Both the position numbers and the translations under genes were made by a program. Shown here in pieces: positions 1 through 8,393 of a stretch of DNA of 64,000 nucleotides (positions are counted from its first letter, which is position 1; every line of letters starts with the position of its first letter). Source of the stretch: JAGQPD01 sp020426865 (GTDB lineage: Bacteria > Planctomycetota > Planctomycetia > Pirellulales > Pirellulaceae). Location: assembly GCA_041399065.1 (NCBI GenBank), contig JAWKTN010000002.1:248001-312000 (forward strand), read 5' to 3'. The notes beneath the pieces are model-generated. The model was given only the letters and a program-made list of their open reading frames with translations. It did not search any database and had not been told where the DNA came from.

Positions 1-1
1 A

Positions 2-697
2 AGCCTCCCTGGTTCGTTTGTCCGCGGCTTTCGCGACGTGCGAGCCGAGCGTGGTCTGCGTTTCTTCACCAACCGCCCTCAAGAAGTTCGCGTCACAGCG
101 AACCTGCAAAACGAGGAAACCGCGGTCTGCGAACTGCGTGCCGATTTCCACAATCGTGACGGGCTACTCGTGGATGCCGATCGACGATACCTGACAGGCA
201 CCGTCGACCTGTCACTACAAGCTCCAACAATGGAACCTCGTACTGCGGCACCACACCACGGCGAATGGCACAAAGTTGCCTACCCTCCGCCAGATGCACC
301 GTTCTTTCTCGGCCCGACGCTGCGTTCCCTCCGACGCGTACAGTTTGACGACGGTATCGTCTGGGGACAGTGTATCGCCCCAGCCCTGATCGAACTTGCC
401 GGCAGCCACCGGACCGTCAACAACTGGGTCGTTCCCTGTGCGCTGCTGGACGCTTGCCTCTACACTACCGGGCTTTTGGCCTGGCATCAAATCGAGCCGG
501 GGGTCGCTCTGCCGGCCGCATTCGATCAACTACTCGTGTTCGCCATTCCTCAACCCGGTGACGCCTGCCTAGTCGAGTCACGGATCTCCGAACGAGGCGA
601 CGGCCATGCTACCTTCGATTTCGATCTATGGAACGCCGCCGGCGAATGGCTTCTTTCCGCATCCGGCTACCGAATCCACTGGCGCCAATCAACATGA
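2..697 (+). CDS. Polyketide synthase dehydratase-domain protein, C-terminal part (5' end outside window)
   Basis: The frame is open to the left edge, so this is the 3' part of a larger gene. The sequence looks like the second hot-dog half of a PKS dehydratase (PS-DH) domain: a PCALLDACL stretch matches the HPALLDA segment that carries the second catalytic Asp, followed by LPAAFDQLLVF and a closing strand of the type DLWNAAGEWLLSASGYRIHW. Such domains remove water from beta-hydroxyacyl chains. The stop codon overlaps the start of the reductase gene by ATGA, so the two are translationally coupled. The rest of the synthase should lie to the left. The family is recognised by motif pattern only; the product is unknown. 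Confidence 0.7.
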   Translation, partial: SLPGSFVRGFRDVRAERGLRFFTNRPQEVRVTANLQNEETAVCELRADFHNRDGLLVDADRRYLTGTVDLSLQAPTMEPRTAAPHHGEWHKVAYPPPDAPFFLGPTLRSLRRVQFDDGIVWGQCIAPALIELAGSHRTVNNWVVPCALLDACLYTTGLLAWHQIEPGVALPAAFDQLLVFAIPQPGDACLVESRISERGDGHATFDFDLWNAAGEWLLSASGYRIHWRQST

Positions 698-1458
698 TCG
701 ATCTAACGGGAAAAGTCGCATTGGTCACCGGCGCGTCACGCGGTATCGGCAAGGCATGCGCGATTCGGCTTGCTGACGCAGGAGCGGACGTGATCGTCAA
801 TTATGTTACGTCGCAATCCTTGGCATTGGAGACGGCTGCGGAGATCCAGACGCGAGGACGCCGCGCGGCTGTGGTCCGTGCTGATGTCAGCGAAGAGGAT
901 GATGTCGCGGCCATGATCGGCTTCGTCGAACGCGAGTTCGGTCAGTTGGACGTTTTAATCAGCAATGTGGCCACGGGTGGTTTTCGGACGTTGGACAACG
1001 CAAATGCCAAGCACTTTGCGGCGGTGATGCGTACCAACGCATTCGCCGTGGTACAACTGGTCCATGCTGCTCGCAGGCTGCTCGCGCGACCGACGGGGCA
1101 TGCCAAGGTAGTGGCGTTGTCCAGCCATGGTTCGCGAATGGCCTTGCCGGCGTATGGTTTGATTGGCGCTTCGAAGGCGGCGTTGGAGAGTCTTGTGCGT
1201 CAGTTGGCGTTGGAGGTTGGTAACGACGGGATTAACATCAACGTCGTGTTGGCAGGGCTCGTGGCCACTGATTCGACTCGTGTCATTCCTGGCGCCGAGT
1301 CGATGTTCGCGGCCGTCAATGAGCGAATTCTGGTTCGTGAACGGGAGTTGACGACAGGCGATGTAGCCGATGCGGTTTTGTTTCTTGCCAGTCCGTTGAG
1401 CGATCTCATACAGGGCCAGACTCTTGTCGTTGATGGCGGCGTGAGCATTCGCGGATGA
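694..1458 (+). CDS. SDR-family oxidoreductase, FabL-like enoyl-ACP reductase
   Basis: A 254-residue Rossmann-fold protein starting at the ATG inside the ATGA overlap at 694. It has the TGASRGIG nucleotide-binding motif at residues 12-19 and a closing GQTLVVDGG. The catalytic segment AYGLIGASKAAL places Tyr154 and Lys161 six residues apart (Y-x6-K). FabG-type ketoreductases have Y-x3-K, whereas the Bacillus FabL enoyl reductase has Y-x6-K with the same flanking pattern (YTTVGVSKAAL). The best reading is therefore an enoyl-thioester reductase acting in trans for the upstream synthase. A longer frame back to 628 is open, but it would run through the dehydratase gene, and ATGA coupling is the norm here. 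Automatic annotation would probably call it FabG. Confidence 0.8.
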   Translation: MIDLTGKVALVTGASRGIGKACAIRLADAGADVIVNYVTSQSLALETAAEIQTRGRRAAVVRADVSEEDDVAAMIGFVEREFGQLDVLISNVATGGFRTLDNANAKHFAAVMRTNAFAVVQLVHAARRLLARPTGHAKVVALSSHGSRMALPAYGLIGASKAALESLVRQLALEVGNDGININVVLAGLVATDSTRVIPGAESMFAAVNERILVRERELTTGDVADAVLFLASPLSDLIQGQTLVVDGGVSIRG

Positions 1459-1461
1459 TCG

Positions 1462-2931
1462 ATGTGGCACATGAACACGAGCATTACCAGCGACACGAAC
1501 GGTCGATTTGATTCGTTGTTCCCATTGCCGCTGGTCCCCTTCGAGCGGTTCATGCTTGCCGACGACCGCACGTCACATCCAATGACGTTCATGATCGAAG
1601 TCGTGTTTGCCGGCAGCATGGATCGCGACGCGGTGCAACAGGCCGTTGTCGCCGCCCAGCGACGCCACCCCTTGTTGAGTGCCACGATCAGCTCAGGTCC
1701 CCGTTCCCAATGGCAGCTCATCCCTTCGCTGACAACACTGGTTTGCTGGATCGACGCGGACACGGCGATCTGGCCGCCGGCGGGGACCTACGTCGACCTG
1801 CGGAAAGAGCATGGACTCGCTGTGTGGGCCACGATACGCGACGGTCACACGCGAGTGATGTTTCAATTCCACCACGCCTGCTGCGATGGCTTGGGCGCCC
1901 GCACTTATCTCACCGACTTCTTGGTCGCCTACGCGCGATCGGCTGCGTCGGCAACCGAGCGTCCCGAATGGCCGCGGTTGGACTACGAACCATTGCGGCG
2001 ACGTGGCGTTTTCGGCAGTGATTCGGCGGCGGGCGAGACTTCTTCGGACAATCCGGCAGGAACGTCACTAGCCCGCAAGGTGACCGACGCGTACGCCTTT
2101 TTATGGGGCCAACTTCCTACTCCAATACCGCGTTCGCAACCAGAGGTAGCATCCCATCGGCACTCGACCAGGATGGGGACCACAGCTTTGGTTCGGCCCA
2201 GCAATCATGCATTTTCCCGAGCGGAATCGAGGCGATTGCTCGACAAAGCCGATCGGTTGGGGATCTGGATCAACGACGTTGCCATCGCGTTGCTGTTTAC
2301 GACCTTGGCCAGTTGGATGCAGGATCAGCAGCCCACACTGCATAAGGGATGGTTGCGGCTGTTGATGCCGACCAACCTTCGCCAGTACAGCGACCGTCGG
2401 CTGACAGCCACGAATCGCATGAGTTATTCGTTCTTGGCACGGCAGGTTGGAGCCTGCAGCGACCTGTCCGCGCTAGTCGCAAATATTGCTGCCGAGACTC
2501 GTTATTTGAAGAACGCTAAACCGTCGCTCGATTTCTTGATGTTGATGAGTGCGGTGCAGCGGATTCCCGGCATGTTGCGGCTGTTCCTGGGAATGCCACA
2601 ATGCATGGGCACCGCCGTATTGTCGAATTTGGGCGAAGGAACTCGGCACGTCCGCCGACGGTTTCCCGAACGCAACGGGAATATGCTTGTGGGTGACGTC
2701 GAATTGCGCTACTTCATTGGAGTGCCACCGATCCGCCCGGGAACACGGGCCGCATTTGGGTTGTGTTTTACCAATGGCCATATGGTTTTAGGATTGCGGA
2801 TTGACCACATCGTAGGTGACGAGTCGACGGCGCAGCAATTGATGGAACGCTACGTAACCGCATGGCGTGACTGGGGAGAATTCGCCGCGAGCAGTGCCTA
2901 TAAAGCTGAAAGGGTCTCACAACACCGATGA
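1462..2931 (+). CDS. Condensation-domain / acyltransferase-fold protein
   Basis: 489 residues beginning three bases after the reductase stop; an in-frame ATG at 1471 is an alternative. The FQFHHACCDGLGA segment carries the HHxxxDG active-site motif (His137, His138, Asp142) of the chloramphenicol-acetyltransferase / NRPS-condensation / wax-ester-synthase superfamily. The C-terminal half has the matching second subdomain (LRIDHIVGDESTAQQL). As a free-standing enzyme it probably transfers the acyl chain made by the upstream genes onto an alcohol or amine. It ends in an ATGA overlap with the membrane protein. The acceptor cannot be deduced. Confidence 0.75.
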   Translation: MWHMNTSITSDTNGRFDSLFPLPLVPFERFMLADDRTSHPMTFMIEVVFAGSMDRDAVQQAVVAAQRRHPLLSATISSGPRSQWQLIPSLTTLVCWIDADTAIWPPAGTYVDLRKEHGLAVWATIRDGHTRVMFQFHHACCDGLGARTYLTDFLVAYARSAASATERPEWPRLDYEPLRRRGVFGSDSAAGETSSDNPAGTSLARKVTDAYAFLWGQLPTPIPRSQPEVASHRHSTRMGTTALVRPSNHAFSRAESRRLLDKADRLGIWINDVAIALLFTTLASWMQDQQPTLHKGWLRLLMPTNLRQYSDRRLTATNRMSYSFLARQVGACSDLSALVANIAAETRYLKNAKPSLDFLMLMSAVQRIPGMLRLFLGMPQCMGTAVLSNLGEGTRHVRRRFPERNGNMLVGDVELRYFIGVPPIRPGTRAAFGLCFTNGHMVLGLRIDHIVGDESTAQQLMERYVTAWRDWGEFAASSAYKAERVSQHR

Positions 2932-4283
2932 TATGGTGGATCACGTTTGCATTGCTTTGCCTCCTCACGTTCTTCGCGATGCGCAAGCTTGGGCCCGACG
3001 CGGGACTAGCATGCGGGATCTTCGCAGCGCTGCTAATCCCGACGTGGCTATTACTTGATATTTGGGGGCTTCCGGTCAACATGCGAGTGGCGACGAGTCT
3101 GGCCGGACTCGGCATGTACTGCGTGCATCCCGACTCCCAGTTCCGCACCAAATTGACGATGGCTGATTTGGCGTTGCTCGCGCTGGTGTTCATTCATTTG
3201 GTCTCGGACATCCATCACGACGGATTCCATTTTGCTATTCCCTTGCGGGCCTACGGCGAATGGATGGTACCGTATCTTGCGGGGCGCGCGGCATGCCAAA
3301 ACTTGGACGATGCACGACGGGCTCTGCCGTGGCTGGTCCCATTAATCCTGGCCTTGGCAATTTTGGGCATCTTCGAATCTTTGACCGGCATCCACACTTG
3401 GGAGTTGGTTTTTGGCATTCGACCAGAGGATGGGATGATCCGTTCGGCCTCGCGGTGGGGCGTTTACCGACCGTACGGACCGACCATGTGGTGCATCTTC
3501 TTTGGGAACCTGCAATTGGCACTAGTTCCCTGGGCGGTTTATGCGGGCTCCCGCGCGCTGCGCAAAGCGGCACCGCCTTGGTGGATCGTCATGCCGATTG
3601 CGTCACTCACGGGCGTGGTGTTCTCCATCTCGCGAGCGCCGATCATCGGGGCCGCGACCCTTTGTTACGTTTGGGCATTTGTGCGGCGGCCAGCGTGGCG
3701 CATAGGGCTCGCCGTCCTTGCTGTCATTATTCTGATAGTTGCCTACACACAACGTGACCGTTTGTTGGAGGGTTTGCAGGATTGGTCCGGTGAATCCGAT
3801 CGTTTGCGCAAGCCGCAAATGACGATCGACAGCGAAACGGTCGTCCATACTGGTACGATGAGCCGCGTCTACTTGTTTTCCGTCTATCGGCGAGCAATGA
3901 TGCGTGCGGGGTGGATAGGGTTCGGTACGCAAAGCGTGACAGGATTTCCGGTAAATGTGCCGGTGGGCCCGGAGGATACTGCCGCGCTGCGTCACGTGAA
4001 GTTTATTGATAACGTTTATATTTTGATGTGCCTGCGGTTTGGACGACTCGGGCTATTGGCCTTCATTACCTTCGGCCTGGCCAGCGCTGTGGCGGCCGCA
4101 CGACTCGCATGGCACCCACAAGCTCATGGTGCCGACTTTCTCGCGTCACTATGCGGGGCAGTCCTGGGACTGATGCTCACGATGTTGACCGTCTGGATGC
4201 CGTTTGATTTCGGCACGATGTTCCTCTTTGATGCCGGTGTAATTGCCGGATTGCGCGGGCACAGTGAGGACGGATTGGACTGA
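2928..4283 (+). CDS. O-antigen-ligase-like polytopic membrane protein
   Basis: 451 residues, strongly hydrophobic, with roughly ten transmembrane stretches from residue 3 onward and one long hydrophilic loop around residues 265-345, the layout of the O-antigen ligase / Wzy_C family. It starts at the ATGA overlapping the condensation gene and ends the operon; the next gene converges. Members of this family polymerise or transfer lipid-linked glycans at the periplasmic face. Here it may process or export the lipid- or polyketide-derived product, which is inference from position. Confidence 0.65.
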   Translation: MIWWITFALLCLLTFFAMRKLGPDAGLACGIFAALLIPTWLLLDIWGLPVNMRVATSLAGLGMYCVHPDSQFRTKLTMADLALLALVFIHLVSDIHHDGFHFAIPLRAYGEWMVPYLAGRAACQNLDDARRALPWLVPLILALAILGIFESLTGIHTWELVFGIRPEDGMIRSASRWGVYRPYGPTMWCIFFGNLQLALVPWAVYAGSRALRKAAPPWWIVMPIASLTGVVFSISRAPIIGAATLCYVWAFVRRPAWRIGLAVLAVIILIVAYTQRDRLLEGLQDWSGESDRLRKPQMTIDSETVVHTGTMSRVYLFSVYRRAMMRAGWIGFGTQSVTGFPVNVPVGPEDTAALRHVKFIDNVYILMCLRFGRLGLLAFITFGLASAVAAARLAWHPQAHGADFLASLCGAVLGLMLTMLTVWMPFDFGTMFLFDAGVIAGLRGHSEDGLD

Positions 4284-4316
4284 CCACGTCAACGACTGCG
4301 GTTTGCCCACAACCAC

Positions 4317-4889
4317 TCAAGTTACATTTCGCCGGCACCGATAGAATTCTTGCACCACCTGCCGCTGATACACCGTGGGCAAGACCTGTTTGCGGCGATC
4401 ATTCAATAAGCTCTGTGCCGCTTCCGGTGAAACATCGTTGTGAGCGATCAACCAACATAGGACCACGGTCGCACTGCGACCACGCCCAGCTTTGCAGTGG
4501 ACATAGACGGTTTGCCCCGCATCAACATGCAGCTTGATAAATTCGACCGCACGTTCCACGTCCTCTATCGAAGGGGGTGAGAAATCGACGGTCGGGACGT
4601 GCAACTGCTCAATCCCGGCCGCCTGGTACGCATCCAACGGCCCTGGATATTCGCGACACATGTTGACAACCGCCTTCACTCCGGCCGCTTTCAACTCCGG
4701 CACAAGACTACGAAACGGCAGTGCGCCAATAATCACATGATCGTCAACGCGATCCCACCAGTGCCATTTCTTCAGCACGCGCGCATGCAACAAGTTCCAC
4801 CACAACGTGGGAAGAAATACCAGATCAGCAATAAAGGCTGGAAGTCGCATCGAGCTCGCGATACGCAGCAGAACGGATTGAGATTTCAC
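4317..4889 (-). CDS. PTPMT1-like dual-specificity phosphatase (candidate phosphatidylglycerophosphate phosphatase)
   Basis: 190 residues from a GTG start. The phosphatase loop HCKAGRGRS gives nucleophile Cys132 and Arg138; Asp102 in VDF is a likely general acid. Upstream, the segment IIGALPFRSL and the following EYPGP resemble mitochondrial PTPMT1 (GALPLRSL then EYE) rather than generic dual-specificity phosphatases. A mammalian-type PGP phosphatase has been described in Rhodopirellula baltica. PTPMT1 makes phosphatidylglycerol from PGP for cardiolipin synthesis. A hydrophobic stretch near residues 18-34 could associate with membrane. It lies 64 bases downstream of the secreted-protein gene on the same strand. 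Confidence 0.75.
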   Translation of the reverse strand: MKSQSVLLRIASSMRLPAFIADLVFLPTLWWNLLHARVLKKWHWWDRVDDHVIIGALPFRSLVPELKAAGVKAVVNMCREYPGPLDAYQAAGIEQLHVPTVDFSPPSIEDVERAVEFIKLHVDAGQTVYVHCKAGRGRSATVVLCWLIAHNDVSPEAAQSLLNDRRKQVLPTVYQRQVVQEFYRCRRNVT

Positions 4890-4953
4890 CGGACCGTCGG
4901 AGTCCGAACGTCACGAGCCCCTTATTGTAGACCATCCGCACAATTCTGCTACG

Positions 4954-6585
4954 CTACTGCTGCGCGAAGACGCGAGCGATCCGCGGGTCGGCCAGATCCA
5001 ATCGATACATCACCTGGTTGTAATCGTATCGAGGTGTCGGTGGTGCATCGGTAAAGGTATTGCAATACGTCCCCTCAAAGTAGATGACACGGCCGCCATC
5101 TTCGTCGAAAAAGTCGTGATGGCAAGGATTGTAGAACGTCTGCTTCTCGTGGGTCACAATCCGGACAGCTTGACGAAAGGGGCCTTGCGGGGAGTCTGCT
5201 TCGGAATACCACACCTCCCCCAAATGCGAAGGGCTCTTGGAATCCTGGGCAATCTCCACGGCAATCATCACCCACTTGCGCCGCCAGGCATTCCACCGCA
5301 CGGTGCCCGAATGTGGCAATACGTGCCGTCCTGGTTGCTCCATATCCGCGGGCAGAAAACGGCACTCCTCCGCTTGCAGTTCACCACTTTTCAACCAACG
5401 CCATTCGTCCCGCTGGGTCGTGGGCGGGCCTGTTTGCCATCGCCAATCGACATTGCCGCCGCCATCCCGTCTCGGAGAACTGCGTCGCGGATCGGCCCCC
5501 ACGTCGACACATGAGAACGACTCGTATTTGGCAGGGTCCAGCGCAGATGAGCATGCATTCTCGACACGTGTTACCGGAAACGGGATTCCACACATTTGAA
5601 ACGCCGCATCACCGCTACTAACAACAATCGGATGATTACTCAAATGCCGCCAGGTGTCATCATCAGGCAACTGTGTTTTCACCACAAATACGTCCCTGTC
5701 ATCGTCGTAAACCATCATGCCGTGCTCGTATTGCACACCCAATCCTTTCCGCCGCGAGTAATGGGCGATCATGCATTCCGGGTGCTGCGGATCGCCGGCA
5801 GTCCCACTTGCCGGATCACTTTTGTCGCGATTCAGTTCATCGCGGTCCAACACATCGCGATGATCATCGAGGGGCATGACGCAGATTCCGTCCAGCCACA
5901 CCACGCCCTGGGGGTTATCGACTTCCGCCATGTTGCGGGCAAAACCGTCTTCGCTTGTAAAGTAGTCATAGTTGATTCCCTGGCGATGATGTGCCGTCGC
6001 TTGATCCGGCAAGGGGGACGTAGCACCAGCCATCCGGAAGATTCCCAGCGGGTAACTCAAGCGGTTAGTATCGCCCCAGAACCAACGCAGTCGCTCGCGA
6101 TAGACCACGGCGAAGACGGAATCTTGCCCGGCAACTCCGGCCGTTCCCAGCGGCTGTGCGATTGGCACTTCCCTGCCGAGTAAATCCGAATCGCGATAAA
6201 TATCCTGTCCCGTGCAGCGATAGAGTCGTTCGGCAATGTTGGTCCTCGTCATCTTGATCTCATGCGACCCGCCGTGGCGAATTACTATTTTTGTCCCGGC
6301 AAATCCAAAACCATCCTGGGGAAACTCGTAGCCAGGCGACCGTACACTGAAGAAGATTGACTCCCCTTCCCGTGACGGCTCTCGGTAGGCGATCCGCCCT
6401 GCACTGTCCGTCCAATATGACACGCGATGCACCGTCTGCAGTTCGACCAGCGGGATCCCTCGCCCCGTCTGGTCGTCGATAACCCGCAGCTCCATATAAG
6501 ATTCGGCGGCATCCACGTCTGCCACGCCACCGATGTTGAGCCGTGCGAGTGTAACCACAAAGAAAAGAATGAGGTCATTTTTCAT
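4954..6585 (-). CDS. Large secreted protein of unknown function, beta-propeller-like
   Basis: 543 residues with an N-terminal signal peptide (hydrophobic residues 5-25). Residues about 30-115 resemble a transthyretin/carboxypeptidase-regulatory-like fold (VELQTVHRVSYWTDSAGRIAY). The rest has repeated Trp/Asp-rich strands, including FWGDTNRLSYPLG, of the kind seen in DUF4185 and five-bladed glycosidase-like exported proteins. No catalytic residues can be assigned. It is divergent from the nitrate operon across a 320-bp gap and may share a transcript with the phosphatase downstream. I do not recognise a specific function. Confidence 0.6.
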   Translation of the reverse strand: MKNDLILFFVVTLARLNIGGVADVDAAESYMELRVIDDQTGRGIPLVELQTVHRVSYWTDSAGRIAYREPSREGESIFFSVRSPGYEFPQDGFGFAGTKIVIRHGGSHEIKMTRTNIAERLYRCTGQDIYRDSDLLGREVPIAQPLGTAGVAGQDSVFAVVYRERLRWFWGDTNRLSYPLGIFRMAGATSPLPDQATAHHRQGINYDYFTSEDGFARNMAEVDNPQGVVWLDGICVMPLDDHRDVLDRDELNRDKSDPASGTAGDPQHPECMIAHYSRRKGLGVQYEHGMMVYDDDRDVFVVKTQLPDDDTWRHLSNHPIVVSSGDAAFQMCGIPFPVTRVENACSSALDPAKYESFSCVDVGADPRRSSPRRDGGGNVDWRWQTGPPTTQRDEWRWLKSGELQAEECRFLPADMEQPGRHVLPHSGTVRWNAWRRKWVMIAVEIAQDSKSPSHLGEVWYSEADSPQGPFRQAVRIVTHEKQTFYNPCHHDFFDEDGGRVIYFEGTYCNTFTDAPPTPRYDYNQVMYRLDLADPRIARVFAQQ

Positions 6586-6905
6586 ATTTCATCGTCTTTG
6601 ATCTTGCAGGTAATCGGCGTTACCAGCGCAGCACACTTGAATATGTCGGTCGTATCCTCCGGCACCGCTTTCGGCCGATTGCATATAAATCGTGCACACC
6701 TGCCGACAGACACAGCACACGACAACTCACGAGATGTTCACAACGTGGCCAAGGCGATCATCAAAATGGTCACGTCGAATCCACTAGCGTTCAACAAATT
6801 GCCAGTATCAACCGGCGGTACGCGGCATGCAATAGGCAGCGGGCAGTGCAAGCAGCACGACGTTTTCGAATTCTCTAGCTCAACAACATTGTAAGGTTTT
6901 CGGAC
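6586..6905. other. Divergent intergenic region upstream of the nitrate operon
   Basis: 320 bp between the minus-strand secreted-protein gene and nrtA. It must hold promoters for both directions. A TAAGG Shine-Dalgarno-like sequence sits about ten bases before the nrtA ATG. A loose GG-N10-GC pattern at 6816-6831 is discussed under rejected items. No RNA gene, repeat or clear riboswitch is visible. Confidence 0.5.
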
Positions 6906-8393
6906 ATGACAAACTGGCTGCCAACAACATTGCCGCCCGTTGCGGTGAGGCATTTAACATCATTGTCGTTGCTTTTACCGATACTTTTACTGCCGGTGAC
7001 ACTTGTCGGTTGTCAGGGCTCGAATTCACAGGACGCCGGCCGTTTGGACCTTGCGAGTCTGGATCTCGACCTCGACTCGACAACGTCGGAACCGTTGAAG
7101 CGCCATCTTCTGAATGTGGAGAAGTCGTCGCTACGTTTGGGGTTCATCAAACTGACGGATTGCGCACCGATTGTTATCGCCAAAGAAAAGGGATTTTTCG
7201 AAGACGAAGGTTTGCAAGTTGAAGTCGTCGCGCAGCCGAATTGGAAGACGCTACTGGACAACGTGATCAACGGTGAACTCGATGGGGCCCATATGTTATC
7301 GGGACAGCCGTTGGCGGCGACAATCGGAATTGGCACAAACGCACACGTCATTACTGCCTTTACGATGGACCTAAACGGCAACGGAATCACTGTATCCAAC
7401 GCCATCTGGGACCAGATGCAGGAGGCCGAGCCGGCATTAAAAACCGACAGGCCACAACATCCAATAGCGGCAGCAGCGCTCGTTCCCATTGTGAAAGAGA
7501 AGCTCGCGGCCGGAGAAAAACTACAGATGGGCATGGTGTTTCCGGTATCCACTCACAATTACGAACTACGGTACTGGCTGGCGGCCTCAGGCATCCACCC
7601 TGGATTCTATAGTGAGACGGACGTTGGCGGTCGCACAGACGCAGAAGTAGAACTTTCGGTAACCCCGCCGCCGATGATGCCCGCGACATTGGAAGCTGGA
7701 AACATCCAAGGATATTGCGTTGGTGAACCGTGGAATCAGCAGGCGGTGGCCAAGGGCATCGGCGTACCGGTCACGACGAACTACGACATTTGGAAGAACA
7801 ACCCCGAGAAGGTTTTCGGTGTCACGAAAGTCTGGTCCGACCAAAACCGCAACACCCACTTGGCGTTGATAAAGGCTCTGATCCGCGCTGGCAAGTGGTT
7901 GGATGCCACAGATGGACAGGGCCAGTTCCTCCATCGAGAAGAGGCATGCCGCATACTATCGCGTCCAGACTACGTGGGCGCGGACTTCAACGTTATCAAG
8001 AACTCGATGACGGGATACTTTTATTTCCAAAAGACTGATGCTCGCGAGTTGCCCGACTTCAATGTCTTTTTCAAGTATGACTGCACTTACCCGTGGTACA
8101 GCGACGGCATTTGGTTCTTAACGCAAATGCGTCGGTGGGGACAGATTACTGATCCGAAGCCACACTCGTGGTATCACGAAACGGTGCAGAAGGTCTACCG
8201 ACCGGACATCTACCTCGAGGCCGCGCGCATGTTGGTCGAGGAAGGCCGGCTTGCTGATAACGAAGTTCCATGGGACACAGACGGTTATCGGCCGCCAACG
8301 AGCGATTTCATCGATGGCATCCCGTACGACGGCCGCGATCCCATCGGATACTTGAACGCTCACACCATTGGTTTGAAGGATACGCCCCAATGA
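6906..8393 (+). CDS. nrtA: Nitrate ABC transporter substrate-binding lipoprotein (NrtA family)
   Basis: 495 residues. An N-terminal signal with lipobox LVGC (Cys36) predicts a lipid-anchored periplasmic protein. The mature part follows the NrtA/CmpA/SsuA fold: LGFIKLTDCAPIVIAKEKGFF, then MLSGQPLAATIGIG and a long C-terminal lobe. It binds the anion and delivers it to NrtB. It begins the operon, and its stop overlaps the nrtB start by ATGA. Nitrate rather than bicarbonate or cyanate is inferred from the downstream nitrate and nitrite reductases. Confidence 0.9.
   Translation: MTNWLPTTLPPVAVRHLTSLSLLLPILLLPVTLVGCQGSNSQDAGRLDLASLDLDLDSTTSEPLKRHLLNVEKSSLRLGFIKLTDCAPIVIAKEKGFFEDEGLQVEVVAQPNWKTLLDNVINGELDGAHMLSGQPLAATIGIGTNAHVITAFTMDLNGNGITVSNAIWDQMQEAEPALKTDRPQHPIAAAALVPIVKEKLAAGEKLQMGMVFPVSTHNYELRYWLAASGIHPGFYSETDVGGRTDAEVELSVTPPPMMPATLEAGNIQGYCVGEPWNQQAVAKGIGVPVTTNYDIWKNNPEKVFGVTKVWSDQNRNTHLALIKALIRAGKWLDATDGQGQFLHREEACRILSRPDYVGADFNVIKNSMTGYFYFQKTDARELPDFNVFFKYDCTYPWYSDGIWFLTQMRRWGQITDPKPHSWYHETVQKVYRPDIYLEAARMLVEEGRLADNEVPWDTDGYRPPTSDFIDGIPYDGRDPIGYLNAHTIGLKDTPQ

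Noticed and set aside
6816..6831. Possible sigma-54 promoter (GG-N10-GC) upstream of nrtA
   Set aside because: Only one loose match with mismatches at three conserved positions, and the adjacent NtrC-like regulator lacks GAFTGA and Walker B, so sigma-54 control has no support here.
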